From Verrucomicrobiota bacterium (lineage in GTDB: Bacteria > Verrucomicrobiota > Verrucomicrobiia > Limisphaerales > CAZBKV01), in NCBI GenBank assembly GCA_021160185.1, contig JAGHDA010000116.1, positions 1 through 5,668 of the forward strand: a stretch of 5,668 nt of DNA, read 5' to 3'. Below the pieces are notes generated by a model, which was not told where the DNA came from, did no database searches, and saw only the letters and a list, made by a program, of their open reading frames with translations. Shown here piece after piece: positions 1-5,668 of this stretch; within the stretch, counting starts at the first letter, position 1, and each line of letters starts with the position of its first letter. Both the position numbers and the translations under genes were made by a program.

Positions 1-1172
1 AACCACGCGGTGGTTCCCGGTGGAAGCGTCGCCTCGGAAGACACGCGGTTCTGCTCCTGTTTGAGTTTAGCTGGCGCTGTCGTCCACCGGCGGCTTCCCG
101 TGAAACCCGTATCCGTTGTGGAAATGAGAACGGCCTTGTCGATCGGCTTTGCACAGCGGAACTGAACGCGAACACAATAGCCGTCTCGCTGTATTCCGGT
201 TTGCTGACACCATGGCTTGCCCGTCCGCACAATGCTTTCGGCGAACGCGTAGCTTTCCGGTCGGCGCCAAGCGGCGGCATGACCGTGTCTCATCCCGGGA
301 ACGAGCGTCACCAGGTGCGGCCCCGGCGCGGCGCGATAACACGCGGCCTGTTTGTCCAGGGGGAAGTGCTGGTCGCCCGGCCAGGAGAACCAGAGTGTCG
401 GCACGTGCGCCCGCTGCATGCGCACCATCGGGTCCCACACCTGCCGGTAAAGCTGGTTGTTGCCGAGGGCGCGACCGTATTGGTTGGCGGCGTCGGCCAG
501 GTTGCCGCAACCGTAGGTCGGGATGGCGAAGGCGAAACGGTCGTCAATCCCGATGACCGTGCTGACGATCACGCCGCCCCAGGAAATGCCCATGACGCCC
601 GCCTTGTCCGCGTCCACCTCGGGCAGCGAACGTAGGAGCGAGTTGGCCAGGATGGTGTCCGCCACGGCGTGATACATCCACTGGTCCGCAAGCGGCTTGT
701 CCGAGTCGCCGTAGATGCCGTGCCGCCGAGGTCCGGCCCAGGCATGGCGTTTCCAGCCGCTGGGGTTGTCCCGGTCTTTGGCGGCTGCGTTGCGCTCGTC
801 GGTTTGCCCCTCGACCGCGATGCTGATTGCGGCAAAGCCATGGGCGTTCCAGCGCTCGACCCATTCCTTAAACGCCGTTCCGCCGCCGCCGTGCACCAGC
901 GCCACGCCGGGCACTTTGTTGGTGTGGTTCGTTGGGAAGCCGAGCCAAGCGAAGACCTTTGTCGGCCTGCCCTGGCAAGGCAAAGCGTCGAAGTAGATCG
1001 CCTTGAGATTGGGCGTGCCGGGCCTGTCGGCGGCTTCCTGCCAGGCGGGAGGCGCGGTTAGTTTGCCCAAGGCCAACACCGCTTTGCGTTGGGCGGTGAA
1101 GTGGTCTGCTCCAGCCAGAGTTGCGGCCAGACTTACGGTGACCAAACAAAGGCCTGTCAGTCTTCCAACCAT
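1..1172 (-). CDS. Exported alpha/beta hydrolase, acetyl-xylan-esterase / dienelactone-hydrolase-like (3' end cut by window)
   Basis: Read by hand on the minus strand, the frame from ATG at 1172 is open for 390 codons to the left edge, so the C-terminus is missing. The codon just before this ATG is TGA, so no in-frame start lies further upstream; a GGGG run at 1179-1182 sits 6 nt before the ATG as a modest ribosome binding site. Residues 1-22 form a signal peptide with an AGA cleavage site, implying export. The hydrolase core shows an oxyanion-hole motif HGGGG (94-98), the nucleophile elbow GISWG with Ser197, a probable acid Asp267 in WPGDQHF, and His296 or His298 in MRHGH as the triad base. 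After about residue 330 a separate beta-rich segment begins (VRVQF, VLIST, then a Trp-containing SRRW), of the kind appended to some acetyl-xylan-esterase-like and PhoPQ-regulated hydrolases. Removal of acetyl or other acyl esters from a polysaccharide fits the neighbours, but the substrate is inferred. The family is fairly certain, the specificity is not. Confidence 0.85.
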   Translation of the reverse strand, partial: MVGRLTGLCLVTVSLAATLAGADHFTAQRKAVLALGKLTAPPAWQEAADRPGTPNLKAIYFDALPCQGRPTKVFAWLGFPTNHTNKVPGVALVHGGGGTAFKEWVERWNAHGFAAISIAVEGQTDERNAAAKDRDNPSGWKRHAWAGPRRHGIYGDSDKPLADQWMYHAVADTILANSLLRSLPEVDADKAGVMGISWGGVIVSTVIGIDDRFAFAIPTYGCGNLADAANQYGRALGNNQLYRQVWDPMVRMQRAHVPTLWFSWPGDQHFPLDKQAACYRAAPGPHLVTLVPGMRHGHAAAWRRPESYAFAESIVRTGKPWCQQTGIQRDGYCVRVQFRCAKPIDKAVLISTTDTGFTGSRRWTTAPAKLKQEQNRVSSEATLPPGTTAW

Positions 1173-2410
1173 TCAATGCCCCATTCCCGTTTCTCAAGGT
1201 TCACGGTCACTTTGGCGTGTTTGAATGCGCGCCGAAAGACCCAGGCGCCTGGTTCCCGCACCGCATCGCCCTTTGGCGCGCCCAGTTTGCGCTGATACTC
1301 GGGGTAGTCGATGAGCTGGCCGTCGGCAATGTTGTATCCCCAGCCGTAGCAGAAGTAGCTGTATTCGTGCGCGCCGATTAGGTAGCAGGCCAGCGCGTAG
1401 CCGATCCGGCGACGTGCGATAGCCTCCTTCTCGGCGGCGGGTTTGGACATGAAGTCCTTGTTCAGCCAGTTCAGGTCTGGGCCGGGCCAACACTTGAAAA
1501 CGACAATCTTGTTGGCCTTGGCAGCTTTCGCCGCCATCTGCCAGTAGAGCAGCACATCCTCCTTCGTTGCAGTCGAAAGTCCGTCGAAATGCTCGATCAT
1601 TGCGCCGTCGGCGTACGGTAGAAACTGTGCGCCGTGGGCATTCACCTTCCCATGGCCGGATCTATTGGTGCGAAACCCGTTGTAGATGATCAGCCGGTCG
1701 GGGCCCATGACCGCCCGGACGCGTTGCATCATATCGATGACCGCGGCATCCAGATCGTCGGCCTTGTCGAGTCCCCAACCGCGTCGGAGCCAGACCGGTC
1801 GCTTGGCCTGCAAGACCGCGTCCATGAAGATCCCATCGAAGCCGAACTCCTTCACCGCGCCACCAATAGTCTCCGCCCACCACTGGCGCACCTCTGGCTT
1901 GAGCAGGTTGTATTGAAACACCTCGAAGTCGCGTCGCTTGGTTTTTAACAGCGGCTCGCCGGTTTTCCTGTCGCGCAGGATCCAGTCGGGCGGGTGGGTT
2001 TCGGCGAAGCGGCGATTGTAGGACGTGAACGGCCAGGCGATCAGCGTATTCCAATACATGAGCACGCGAGCATTCGGGTTGGCCTGCTTCAGACGCCGCG
2101 CGTCCTCGCCCGCCACGCGCTCGGGGTGCGCCGGGTCCGTCTGCCGGCCGTGCGCCTTTTCCAGACAGATCAGGTTCGACATCCGAGCAGCGCGTTGAAT
2201 CTGCTCATCGGTCATTTGCGTGGCGCTGCCGAAATGCAAGCAGACCGGGACGGTGTCCCAGGAGAAAACCGGATGACGCGGCGAGCCCCGCGCCGCAGCG
2301 GCGAAGCCCACCGCCAGCAGCAATCCGGCCAGCAGCCCGGCACGGCACACAAAAAAGAGGCCCAACACGACGCCCGGTCCTGTATTGGCTATTCGTTGTC
2401 CGCTCTTCAT
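1157..2410 (-). CDS. GHL15-like putative glycoside hydrolase (TIM barrel), exported
   Basis: The protein is 417 residues. Residues 1-12 are basic and polar and residues 13-40 hydrophobic (broken by Arg23), ending in a run of alanines, which reads as an atypical signal peptide or anchor; a GTG at codon 14 is a possible alternative start. The body looks like a TIM barrel: strand-like segments VPVCLHF (54-60), ARVLMYWN (114-121), GFDGIFMDAV (190-199), RLIIYNGF (239-246), GAMIEHF (269-275), KIVVFKCWPGP (301-311) and IGAHEYSYF (345-353). Asp192, Asp197 and Glu273 lie at strand ends and are the best catalytic candidates. The C-terminal part (VFRRAFKHAKVTVNLEK) resembles the short beta tail seen in hypothetical glycosidases of the GHL15 type. 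I recognise the general family by pattern, not by a characterised homologue, and the substrate is unknown. Its start lies 27 nt after the fucosidase stop and its end overlaps the esterase start by 16 nt, so it belongs to the same transcript. No clear Shine-Dalgarno precedes it. Confidence 0.8.
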   Translation of the reverse strand: MKSGQRIANTGPGVVLGLFFVCRAGLLAGLLLAVGFAAAARGSPRHPVFSWDTVPVCLHFGSATQMTDEQIQRAARMSNLICLEKAHGRQTDPAHPERVAGEDARRLKQANPNARVLMYWNTLIAWPFTSYNRRFAETHPPDWILRDRKTGEPLLKTKRRDFEVFQYNLLKPEVRQWWAETIGGAVKEFGFDGIFMDAVLQAKRPVWLRRGWGLDKADDLDAAVIDMMQRVRAVMGPDRLIIYNGFRTNRSGHGKVNAHGAQFLPYADGAMIEHFDGLSTATKEDVLLYWQMAAKAAKANKIVVFKCWPGPDLNWLNKDFMSKPAAEKEAIARRRIGYALACYLIGAHEYSYFCYGWGYNIADGQLIDYPEYQRKLGAPKGDAVREPGAWVFRRAFKHAKVTVNLEKREWGIEWLED

Positions 2411-2437
2411 GTGTTTGATTGCAGGGGGCGCCGCACG

Positions 2438-3784
2438 CTACGGCTTCGGGTTCGCCACGAACTCCACATTCTCGAGCTTGACCACAACCGTGTTGGGCCA
2501 GGCGCGGTTGTTGTAAACGCGCTGAGCGCGCACGACGGAGATCTCCAGGCCGGCGTCGGTCTGCTTGAAGCGCGACTGAGGATCGATATCGGGGCGGTAC
2601 TCAACCGCCTTGTCGTTTTGCCCAAGGACCGAGATGCGCGTTTGGTCCGTGGCCTGCCAGCTTTTGAGGAGGATTTCCTTGCGCTCGCCCTGTTTCCAGC
2701 GGTTCTTGTCGGTGAACTCGCTCAGAAAGACATACACCGACTTGCCGTCTTTAGATTGCGTGAACCAGATGTTGCCTTCGCGAATCACTTTGCAGGGCCG
2801 CGCCCCGTGAATGGACTCGCTGTTGATGAACATCCACAGGCCCAGTTCGCGAAAGATGCGTTCCTGTTCGAACGGAATCACGCCGGACGGCTCGGGGCCG
2901 GCGTTGATCAACAGGTTGCCGCCCTTGGCCCGGGTTTCGATGAGCATCTGGATAAGCTGCCCGCCGGTCTTGTAGTCCTCGTTGGTCGGCTTGAACTGCC
3001 ATTGGGTTCCCAGCGTGAAACACGCTTCCCACGGACCTGGCAGGGGTTCGCTCGGCAATCTTTGCTCCGGCGTTTCCATTTCGCCACGCGTAACCAGGCA
3101 CTTCGGCTGGAGCTTGTGAATATACTGCGCCAGCTCTTCCTTGCCGGCGCCATCGAGGAACATCACGTCGATCGGACCGTAGTTGCGCAACAGCTCATCG
3201 AGTTGCTTCTTGTCGTACGTCAACACTCGCGTCATTGCCCCAGCAGGGACGCCCCGTCGGCGAATCCTCTCGCCCATCCGATGCAACAACCAGAAGTCCT
3301 CCGGCGAAAAATAGAGCCCCGCCTTGATGCCGTGCCGGCGACAGGCCTCCACATACGCGCGGACGATGTCCTTGCCGTAGGGCGTGTTCATGATGTTGAA
3401 GTCGGTGGTCTTCGTGTCCCACATGCAAAAACCGCTGTGATGCTTGGCGGTGAAGACCATGTATTTGACGCCAGCGATCTTCGCGATGGCCATCCAGTTG
3501 TCCGGATCGTAGCGCTTCGGATTGAAGGTCTTTGGCAGTTCGTGGATGTAACGGTCGAGGTATTTCTCCGAAGCGCCAACCATCGAATGGCTGATCACCG
3601 AGCCAAGTTGCGAATCGAGGGACCAGTGCACAAACATGCCTAGGCCCCAGTCCATGAATTCCTCTTCCCGGGCGGGATCGTTCAACAGCGGTCCCCGGCC
3701 CTTGACTTTCAACGCCTGGGCGCTCGGGGTCAGGGCCAGGTGGAGCAAGCAAACGGCAAGAGTGGCAGTTGCAGTCGTTTTCAT
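2438..3784 (-). CDS. GH29 alpha-L-fucosidase, exported
   Basis: This 448-residue protein should hydrolyse terminal alpha-L-fucose by the retaining GH29 mechanism. I chose ATG 3784 over the upstream in-frame ATG at 3808: it gives a clean signal peptide (lysine at position 2, hydrophobic core, cleavage near SAQA, about residue 24), and the 3808 start has no purine-rich site. In the chosen numbering, His53 in FVHW matches the first substrate-contacting His of GH29, KHH 114-116 is the second fucose-binding motif, Asp211 in VMFLDG is the expected nucleophile, and Glu253 in PWEACFTLG aligns with the WE acid/base position of human FUCA1. KGGNLLINAGPEPSG (287-301) is the typical end of the barrel, and residues from about 325 form a C-terminal beta domain. 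Oddities are HWS instead of HWG, and TQWQF where relatives have SWGY. It sits 27 nt after the sulfatase stop, suggesting desulfation and defucosylation of the same glycan. The family call is firm; exact linkage and sulfate tolerance are not readable. Confidence 0.93.
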   Translation of the reverse strand: MKTTATATLAVCLLHLALTPSAQALKVKGRGPLLNDPAREEEFMDWGLGMFVHWSLDSQLGSVISHSMVGASEKYLDRYIHELPKTFNPKRYDPDNWMAIAKIAGVKYMVFTAKHHSGFCMWDTKTTDFNIMNTPYGKDIVRAYVEACRRHGIKAGLYFSPEDFWLLHRMGERIRRRGVPAGAMTRVLTYDKKQLDELLRNYGPIDVMFLDGAGKEELAQYIHKLQPKCLVTRGEMETPEQRLPSEPLPGPWEACFTLGTQWQFKPTNEDYKTGGQLIQMLIETRAKGGNLLINAGPEPSGVIPFEQERIFRELGLWMFINSESIHGARPCKVIREGNIWFTQSKDGKSVYVFLSEFTDKNRWKQGERKEILLKSWQATDQTRISVLGQNDKAVEYRPDIDPQSRFKQTDAGLEISVVRAQRVYNNRAWPNTVVVKLENVEFVANPKP

Positions 3785-3793
3785 AAGAACTGG

Positions 3794-3797
3794 TTCC
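3794..3797 (-). promoter_or_regulatory. Weak ribosome binding site (GGAA) supporting the fucosidase start at 3784
   Basis: On the minus strand GGAA precedes ATG 3784 by 9 nt. The alternative in-frame ATG at 3808 lies only 3 nt after the sulfatase stop and has no purine-rich stretch within reach. This, with the signal peptide, favours 3784. The site is weak, and coupling to the end of the sulfatase gene could contribute. Confidence 0.35.
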
Positions 3798-3811
3798 AAT
3801 CGTTGCATGGA

Positions 3812-5329
3812 TTAGCGACGCGTTGATGCCGGGGAGGTTGGCGAAATCGGCAGCGATTCGAGCATCTGCCGGGTCAATTCCTCCACCAGGCGGCGATTGG
3901 TCGGATGGTTGGCGATGTTGACGTTTCCCTGCGGGTCGGTCTGGTGGTCGTAGAGTTCCACCGCCTCGACTTTCGTTGGGTCGTCGCGCCGGACCCAGCG
4001 CGTGAAGCGATAACGGTCGGTCCGCATCGAGTACCCCATCAAGCGCCGGCCCTTGAAACTGCGCGGATATTGCGAGAACGCGGCCTTTTTCCAAGGCTGG
4101 CTTGGGTTGTCAAGCAGCGGCTTGAAGCTTCTGCCTTCGAGGCCGTTCGGCAAGGGCAAGCCGGCCAACTCGGCGAGGGTAGGGTAGATGTCCACAAATT
4201 CAACCAAGGCGTCGGTGTGCTGGCCCGCGGCTTTCATCCCGGGGGCGCAAACAATGAGCGGGGCGTGGGTGTCATTCTCCACATTGCTGTGTTTGCACCA
4301 GCGATCGTGTTCGCCCAACTTCCAGCCGTGATCGCCCCAAAGGACGATGATCGTGTTGTCCGCGAGCCCGAGCCGGTTCAGTTCGTCCACCACGCGGCCA
4401 AGCTGGGCGTCCATGTAGCTGACCGCGGCGTAATAGCCGTGTTTGAGCAGGCGGGCGTAATCGTCCGGCAAATGGCTGACGTCGGGCACGCCGCTGTATT
4501 TCCACAGCTCGTTCTTGTCCGCCAAGGCGTAGGGCGGCGCGCCTTTGGGCAGGAAGCGATTGGGCGCCGGCGGTATTTTCGCAGGGTCATAGAGATCCCA
4601 GTAAGCCCGCGGGGCCACGAAGGGCAGATGCGGCTTGTGGAAGCCCACGCCGAGGAAGAACGGTCGCCCGGCCTGCTTGAACTGGCGCAGGGCGGCAATG
4701 GCCATGTCCGCCAGTTGGCCCTCACGGCCCCCATTGGGCGGGTCGTCCGTGGCGCGGAACGCGGGACCGCGATCGGTCTTCGTCAGCTTCGCGCCCGTCA
4801 CGTTCAGGAACCGGTCGGGCGCCGGCCCTTCAGAGCGAACCGCGTTTTGTCTGGCCGCCGCGGTTGCAGGGTGTTTCGCCTTGAATCGGGCCTCGAATCG
4901 ACGCGCTTGGATCGTCCACGAAGCCGGATCATCGAGGCCGCCATGATAAATCTTCCCCAAACCCAGCGTGGTGTAGCCGTGCTGTTTGAACAACTGCGGC
5001 AGCGTGACGACGTCCGGCAGGTTCTTGCGAAAGTGGGTCCGGAGATCCCACACCTTGGTTGTGTCCGGCCGACGGCCGGTGAGCAGGCTAGTACGGGAAG
5101 GGGAACAAACGGCCTGCTGGCAATAGGCGCGATCGAACACCATCCCGCGCCTGGCCAGCCGGTCGATGTTCGGGTTGTGAATGATCGGGTTGCCGTAACA
5201 GCCGAGTTCCGGCCTTAGATCGTCCGAGACCAGGAACAGGACATTGGGCCGGGCTGGTTCAGCGCTTTGAGCCCCAGGCAAGCCGACGGCCAGGAGCAAG
5301 GCGTTAGCAAGAATGATAAGTCGTTTCAT
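3812..5329 (-). CDS. Type I sulfatase, iduronate-2-sulfatase-like, exported
   Basis: The 505-residue protein is a full-length formylglycine sulfatase that hydrolyses sulfate esters on sugars. Residues 1-23 form a signal peptide (lysine and arginine at 2-3, hydrophobic core, cleavage after QSA), so it should act in the periplasm or outside. Asp36-Asp37 are calcium ligands; CSPSR at 75-79 carries Cys75, converted to formylglycine by a maturase not present in this window; LLTGRRPDT follows. Lys126 and His129 (GKIYH), His231 (GFHKPH), Asp333-His334 (GDHGW) and Lys346 match the active-site residues of human iduronate-2-sulfatase. The C-terminal segments SQYPRS and MGYSMRTDRYRFTRWV also follow that enzyme closely. 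This places it in the IDS-type group (SulfAtlas S1_7, from memory), but bacterial members act on varied sulfated sugars, and iduronate need not be the substrate here. No good Shine-Dalgarno lies directly before its ATG; a 10-codon ORF ends across that start. Family very sure, substrate unknown. Confidence 0.95.
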   Translation of the reverse strand: MKRLIILANALLLAVGLPGAQSAEPARPNVLFLVSDDLRPELGCYGNPIIHNPNIDRLARRGMVFDRAYCQQAVCSPSRTSLLTGRRPDTTKVWDLRTHFRKNLPDVVTLPQLFKQHGYTTLGLGKIYHGGLDDPASWTIQARRFEARFKAKHPATAAARQNAVRSEGPAPDRFLNVTGAKLTKTDRGPAFRATDDPPNGGREGQLADMAIAALRQFKQAGRPFFLGVGFHKPHLPFVAPRAYWDLYDPAKIPPAPNRFLPKGAPPYALADKNELWKYSGVPDVSHLPDDYARLLKHGYYAAVSYMDAQLGRVVDELNRLGLADNTIIVLWGDHGWKLGEHDRWCKHSNVENDTHAPLIVCAPGMKAAGQHTDALVEFVDIYPTLAELAGLPLPNGLEGRSFKPLLDNPSQPWKKAAFSQYPRSFKGRRLMGYSMRTDRYRFTRWVRRDDPTKVEAVELYDHQTDPQGNVNIANHPTNRRLVEELTRQMLESLPISPTSPASTRR

Positions 5330-5358
5330 AACGCTGAGAATTTGAGTTTAGTCTCCAT
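5326..5358 (-). CDS. Possible 10-codon leader ORF coupled to the sulfatase start
   Basis: In the 50-nt gap between the two sulfatases, ATG at 5358 opens a 10-codon frame, METKLKFSAL, ending in TGA at 5328-5326. That stop overlaps the sulfatase start as ATGA. An AGGA at 5367-5370, followed by a run of A, stands 8 nt before this small ATG and is a better Shine-Dalgarno than anything directly before the sulfatase ATG. A ribosome ending here could restart on the sulfatase, so the frame may act in translational coupling. It may equally be a chance frame in a short spacer; the peptide itself resembles nothing I know. Confidence 0.3.
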   Translation of the reverse strand: METKLKFSAL

Positions 5359-5379
5359 GTCTTTTTTCCTGTGTGCGAA

Positions 5380-5668
5380 TCACTTTGGGCGTCTTGCCTT
5401 TTTCTGTCGACCAATAATCCGGGTCGGGTCCATGCGCCGGAGCATCGCTTCGTCCGGGCCCCCGCCAAACTGCTTCCAATAAAGCGCCTTCATCGGATTG
5501 ATCTTCGGCCCGATGACATTCTCGTTCACGAGGAGCGGCTGGACTTCATTCCACCATTGATCATAGGCGGCCCGAAGTTTCGCCGCCACGTCGGGGTGTT
5601 CCGCGATGACGTTCTTCGTTTCCCCAGGGTCCAGCTTAAGGTCGTAAAGTTCCTTGTTGTTCACCAGC
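5380..5668 (-). CDS. Sulfatase, C-terminal fragment (5' part lies outside window)
   Basis: The last 95 residues of a protein that enters from the right edge in frame (first complete codon CTG at 5667-5665) and stops at TGA 5382-5380. The GTG at 5664 is an internal valine codon, not a start. The segment NNKELYDLKLDPGETKNV is the standard late motif of type I arylsulfatases, where the strand after the core domain leads into the C-terminal helix. It is followed by a helix (PDVAAKLRAAYDQWW) and a tail with LVNEN, GPKINP, LYWKQFGGGPDEA and MDP. That tail is one I associate with arylsulfatases abundant in Planctomycetes and Verrucomicrobia. It differs from the C-terminus of the next gene, so the two sulfatases belong to different subfamilies and probably remove sulfate from different positions. 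The catalytic Cys/Ser motif and signal peptide cannot be seen here. It is the most upstream gene visible in the operon. Confidence 0.9.
   Translation of the reverse strand, partial: LVNNKELYDLKLDPGETKNVIAEHPDVAAKLRAAYDQWWNEVQPLLVNENVIGPKINPMKALYWKQFGGGPDEAMLRRMDPTRIIGRQKKARRPK

Larger units (their letters stand above)
1..5668 (-). other. Putative polycistronic unit for sulfated, fucosylated glycan breakdown
   Basis: Five consecutive genes share one strand with junctions of 50 nt, 27 nt, 27 nt and a 16-nt overlap. The gaps hold no hairpin followed by a T-run and no recognisable promoter. All complete products are enzymes of sugar-polymer degradation with export signals. The unit extends beyond both window edges. 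Shared transcription is inferred from spacing only. Confidence 0.75.

Noticed and set aside
1..15. A perfect inverted repeat, 6-nt arms around GCG (AACCAC / GTGGTT).
   Set aside because: It lies inside the esterase coding frame, is short, has no T-run, and is expected by chance.
67..510. Several medium-length open frames on both strands in the leftmost 1.2 kb (for example minus 67-510, minus 544-864, minus 868-1197, plus 669-1061).
   Set aside because: The true gene here is the minus-strand frame from 1172, open to the edge and carrying the esterase motifs; the others overlap it in wrong frames and give Arg-rich products without motifs.
2411..2437. GC-rich spacer with a GGCGCC palindrome between the fucosidase and the GHL15-like gene, considered as a terminator.
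   Set aside because: The stem is too short and there is no T-run; at 27 nt it is an ordinary within-operon gap. The other 27-nt spacer (3785-3811) has the same length but no shared sequence, so the equal length looks like coincidence.
1994..3643. A 549-codon open frame on the plus strand opposite the fucosidase and the 5' part of the GHL15-like gene.
   Set aside because: It is antisense to two genes with clear family motifs, spans their junction, and its translation shows no recognisable domain. In GC-rich DNA the opposite strand of a real gene is often open for long stretches.
3713..3784. Possible lipoprotein signal at the fucosidase N-terminus (LAVC).
   Set aside because: The residue before Cys is Val, not Gly, Ala or Ser as a lipobox needs, and a better ordinary cleavage site (SAQA) lies downstream.
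3785..3808. An eight-codon longer fucosidase starting at ATG 3808.
   Set aside because: The extension adds MQRLEPVL before an already complete signal peptide, and no ribosome binding site precedes it. It cannot be fully excluded because translational coupling to the sulfatase stop is possible.
3905..5218. A 437-codon open frame on the plus strand opposite the complete sulfatase.
   Set aside because: It mirrors the sulfatase, whose catalytic residues are all intact; the antisense product is rich in Arg, Val and Gly without any domain pattern.

Overview
The window is one densely packed, minus-strand run of five genes, all apparently for exported carbohydrate-processing enzymes. Transcription order is right to left: the C-terminal end of a sulfatase (5668-5380), a complete iduronate-2-sulfatase-like sulfatase (5329-3812), a GH29 alpha-L-fucosidase (3784-2438), an uncharacterised glycosidase-like TIM-barrel protein resembling the GHL15 group (2410-1157), and an alpha/beta hydrolase (esterase type) starting at 1172 and running off the left edge. 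The left-edge gene is open for 390 codons from its ATG and has no stop inside the window.

The gaps are 50 and 27 nt, then 27 nt, then a 16-nt overlap. No gap is large enough for a convincing terminator or a separate promoter, so a single polycistronic unit is likely. Its promoter and first gene(s) would lie to the right of the window and its end to the left. No RNA gene, mobile element, CRISPR array, regulator, transporter or sulfatase-maturation gene is visible. No stretch over 50 nt is without a gene.

Functionally the set reads as part of a locus for dismantling a sulfated, fucose-containing and probably esterified polysaccharide or glycoprotein glycan. The sulfatases would remove sulfate esters, the fucosidase would release L-fucose, the esterase would remove acyl groups, and the GHL15-like protein is a candidate glycosidase of unknown specificity. 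All four genes whose N-termini are visible begin with a signal-peptide-like segment, pointing to periplasmic or secreted action. The actual substrate is inference.

The organism is probably a member of the Planctomycetes-Verrucomicrobia group. This rests on the high GC content (roughly 60% by eye), Cys-type sulfatases in tandem with GH29 and GHL15-type proteins, weak Shine-Dalgarno sites, and the sulfatase tail type. It is a judgement from gene content, not a phylogeny.

The most interesting points are the GHL15-like protein, whose activity is not known to me, embedded in a sulfatase/fucosidase operon; a 10-codon ORF with a good ribosome binding site whose stop overlaps the start of the second sulfatase; and departures from the usual GH29 motifs. 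I see no evidence of an entirely new kind of system.
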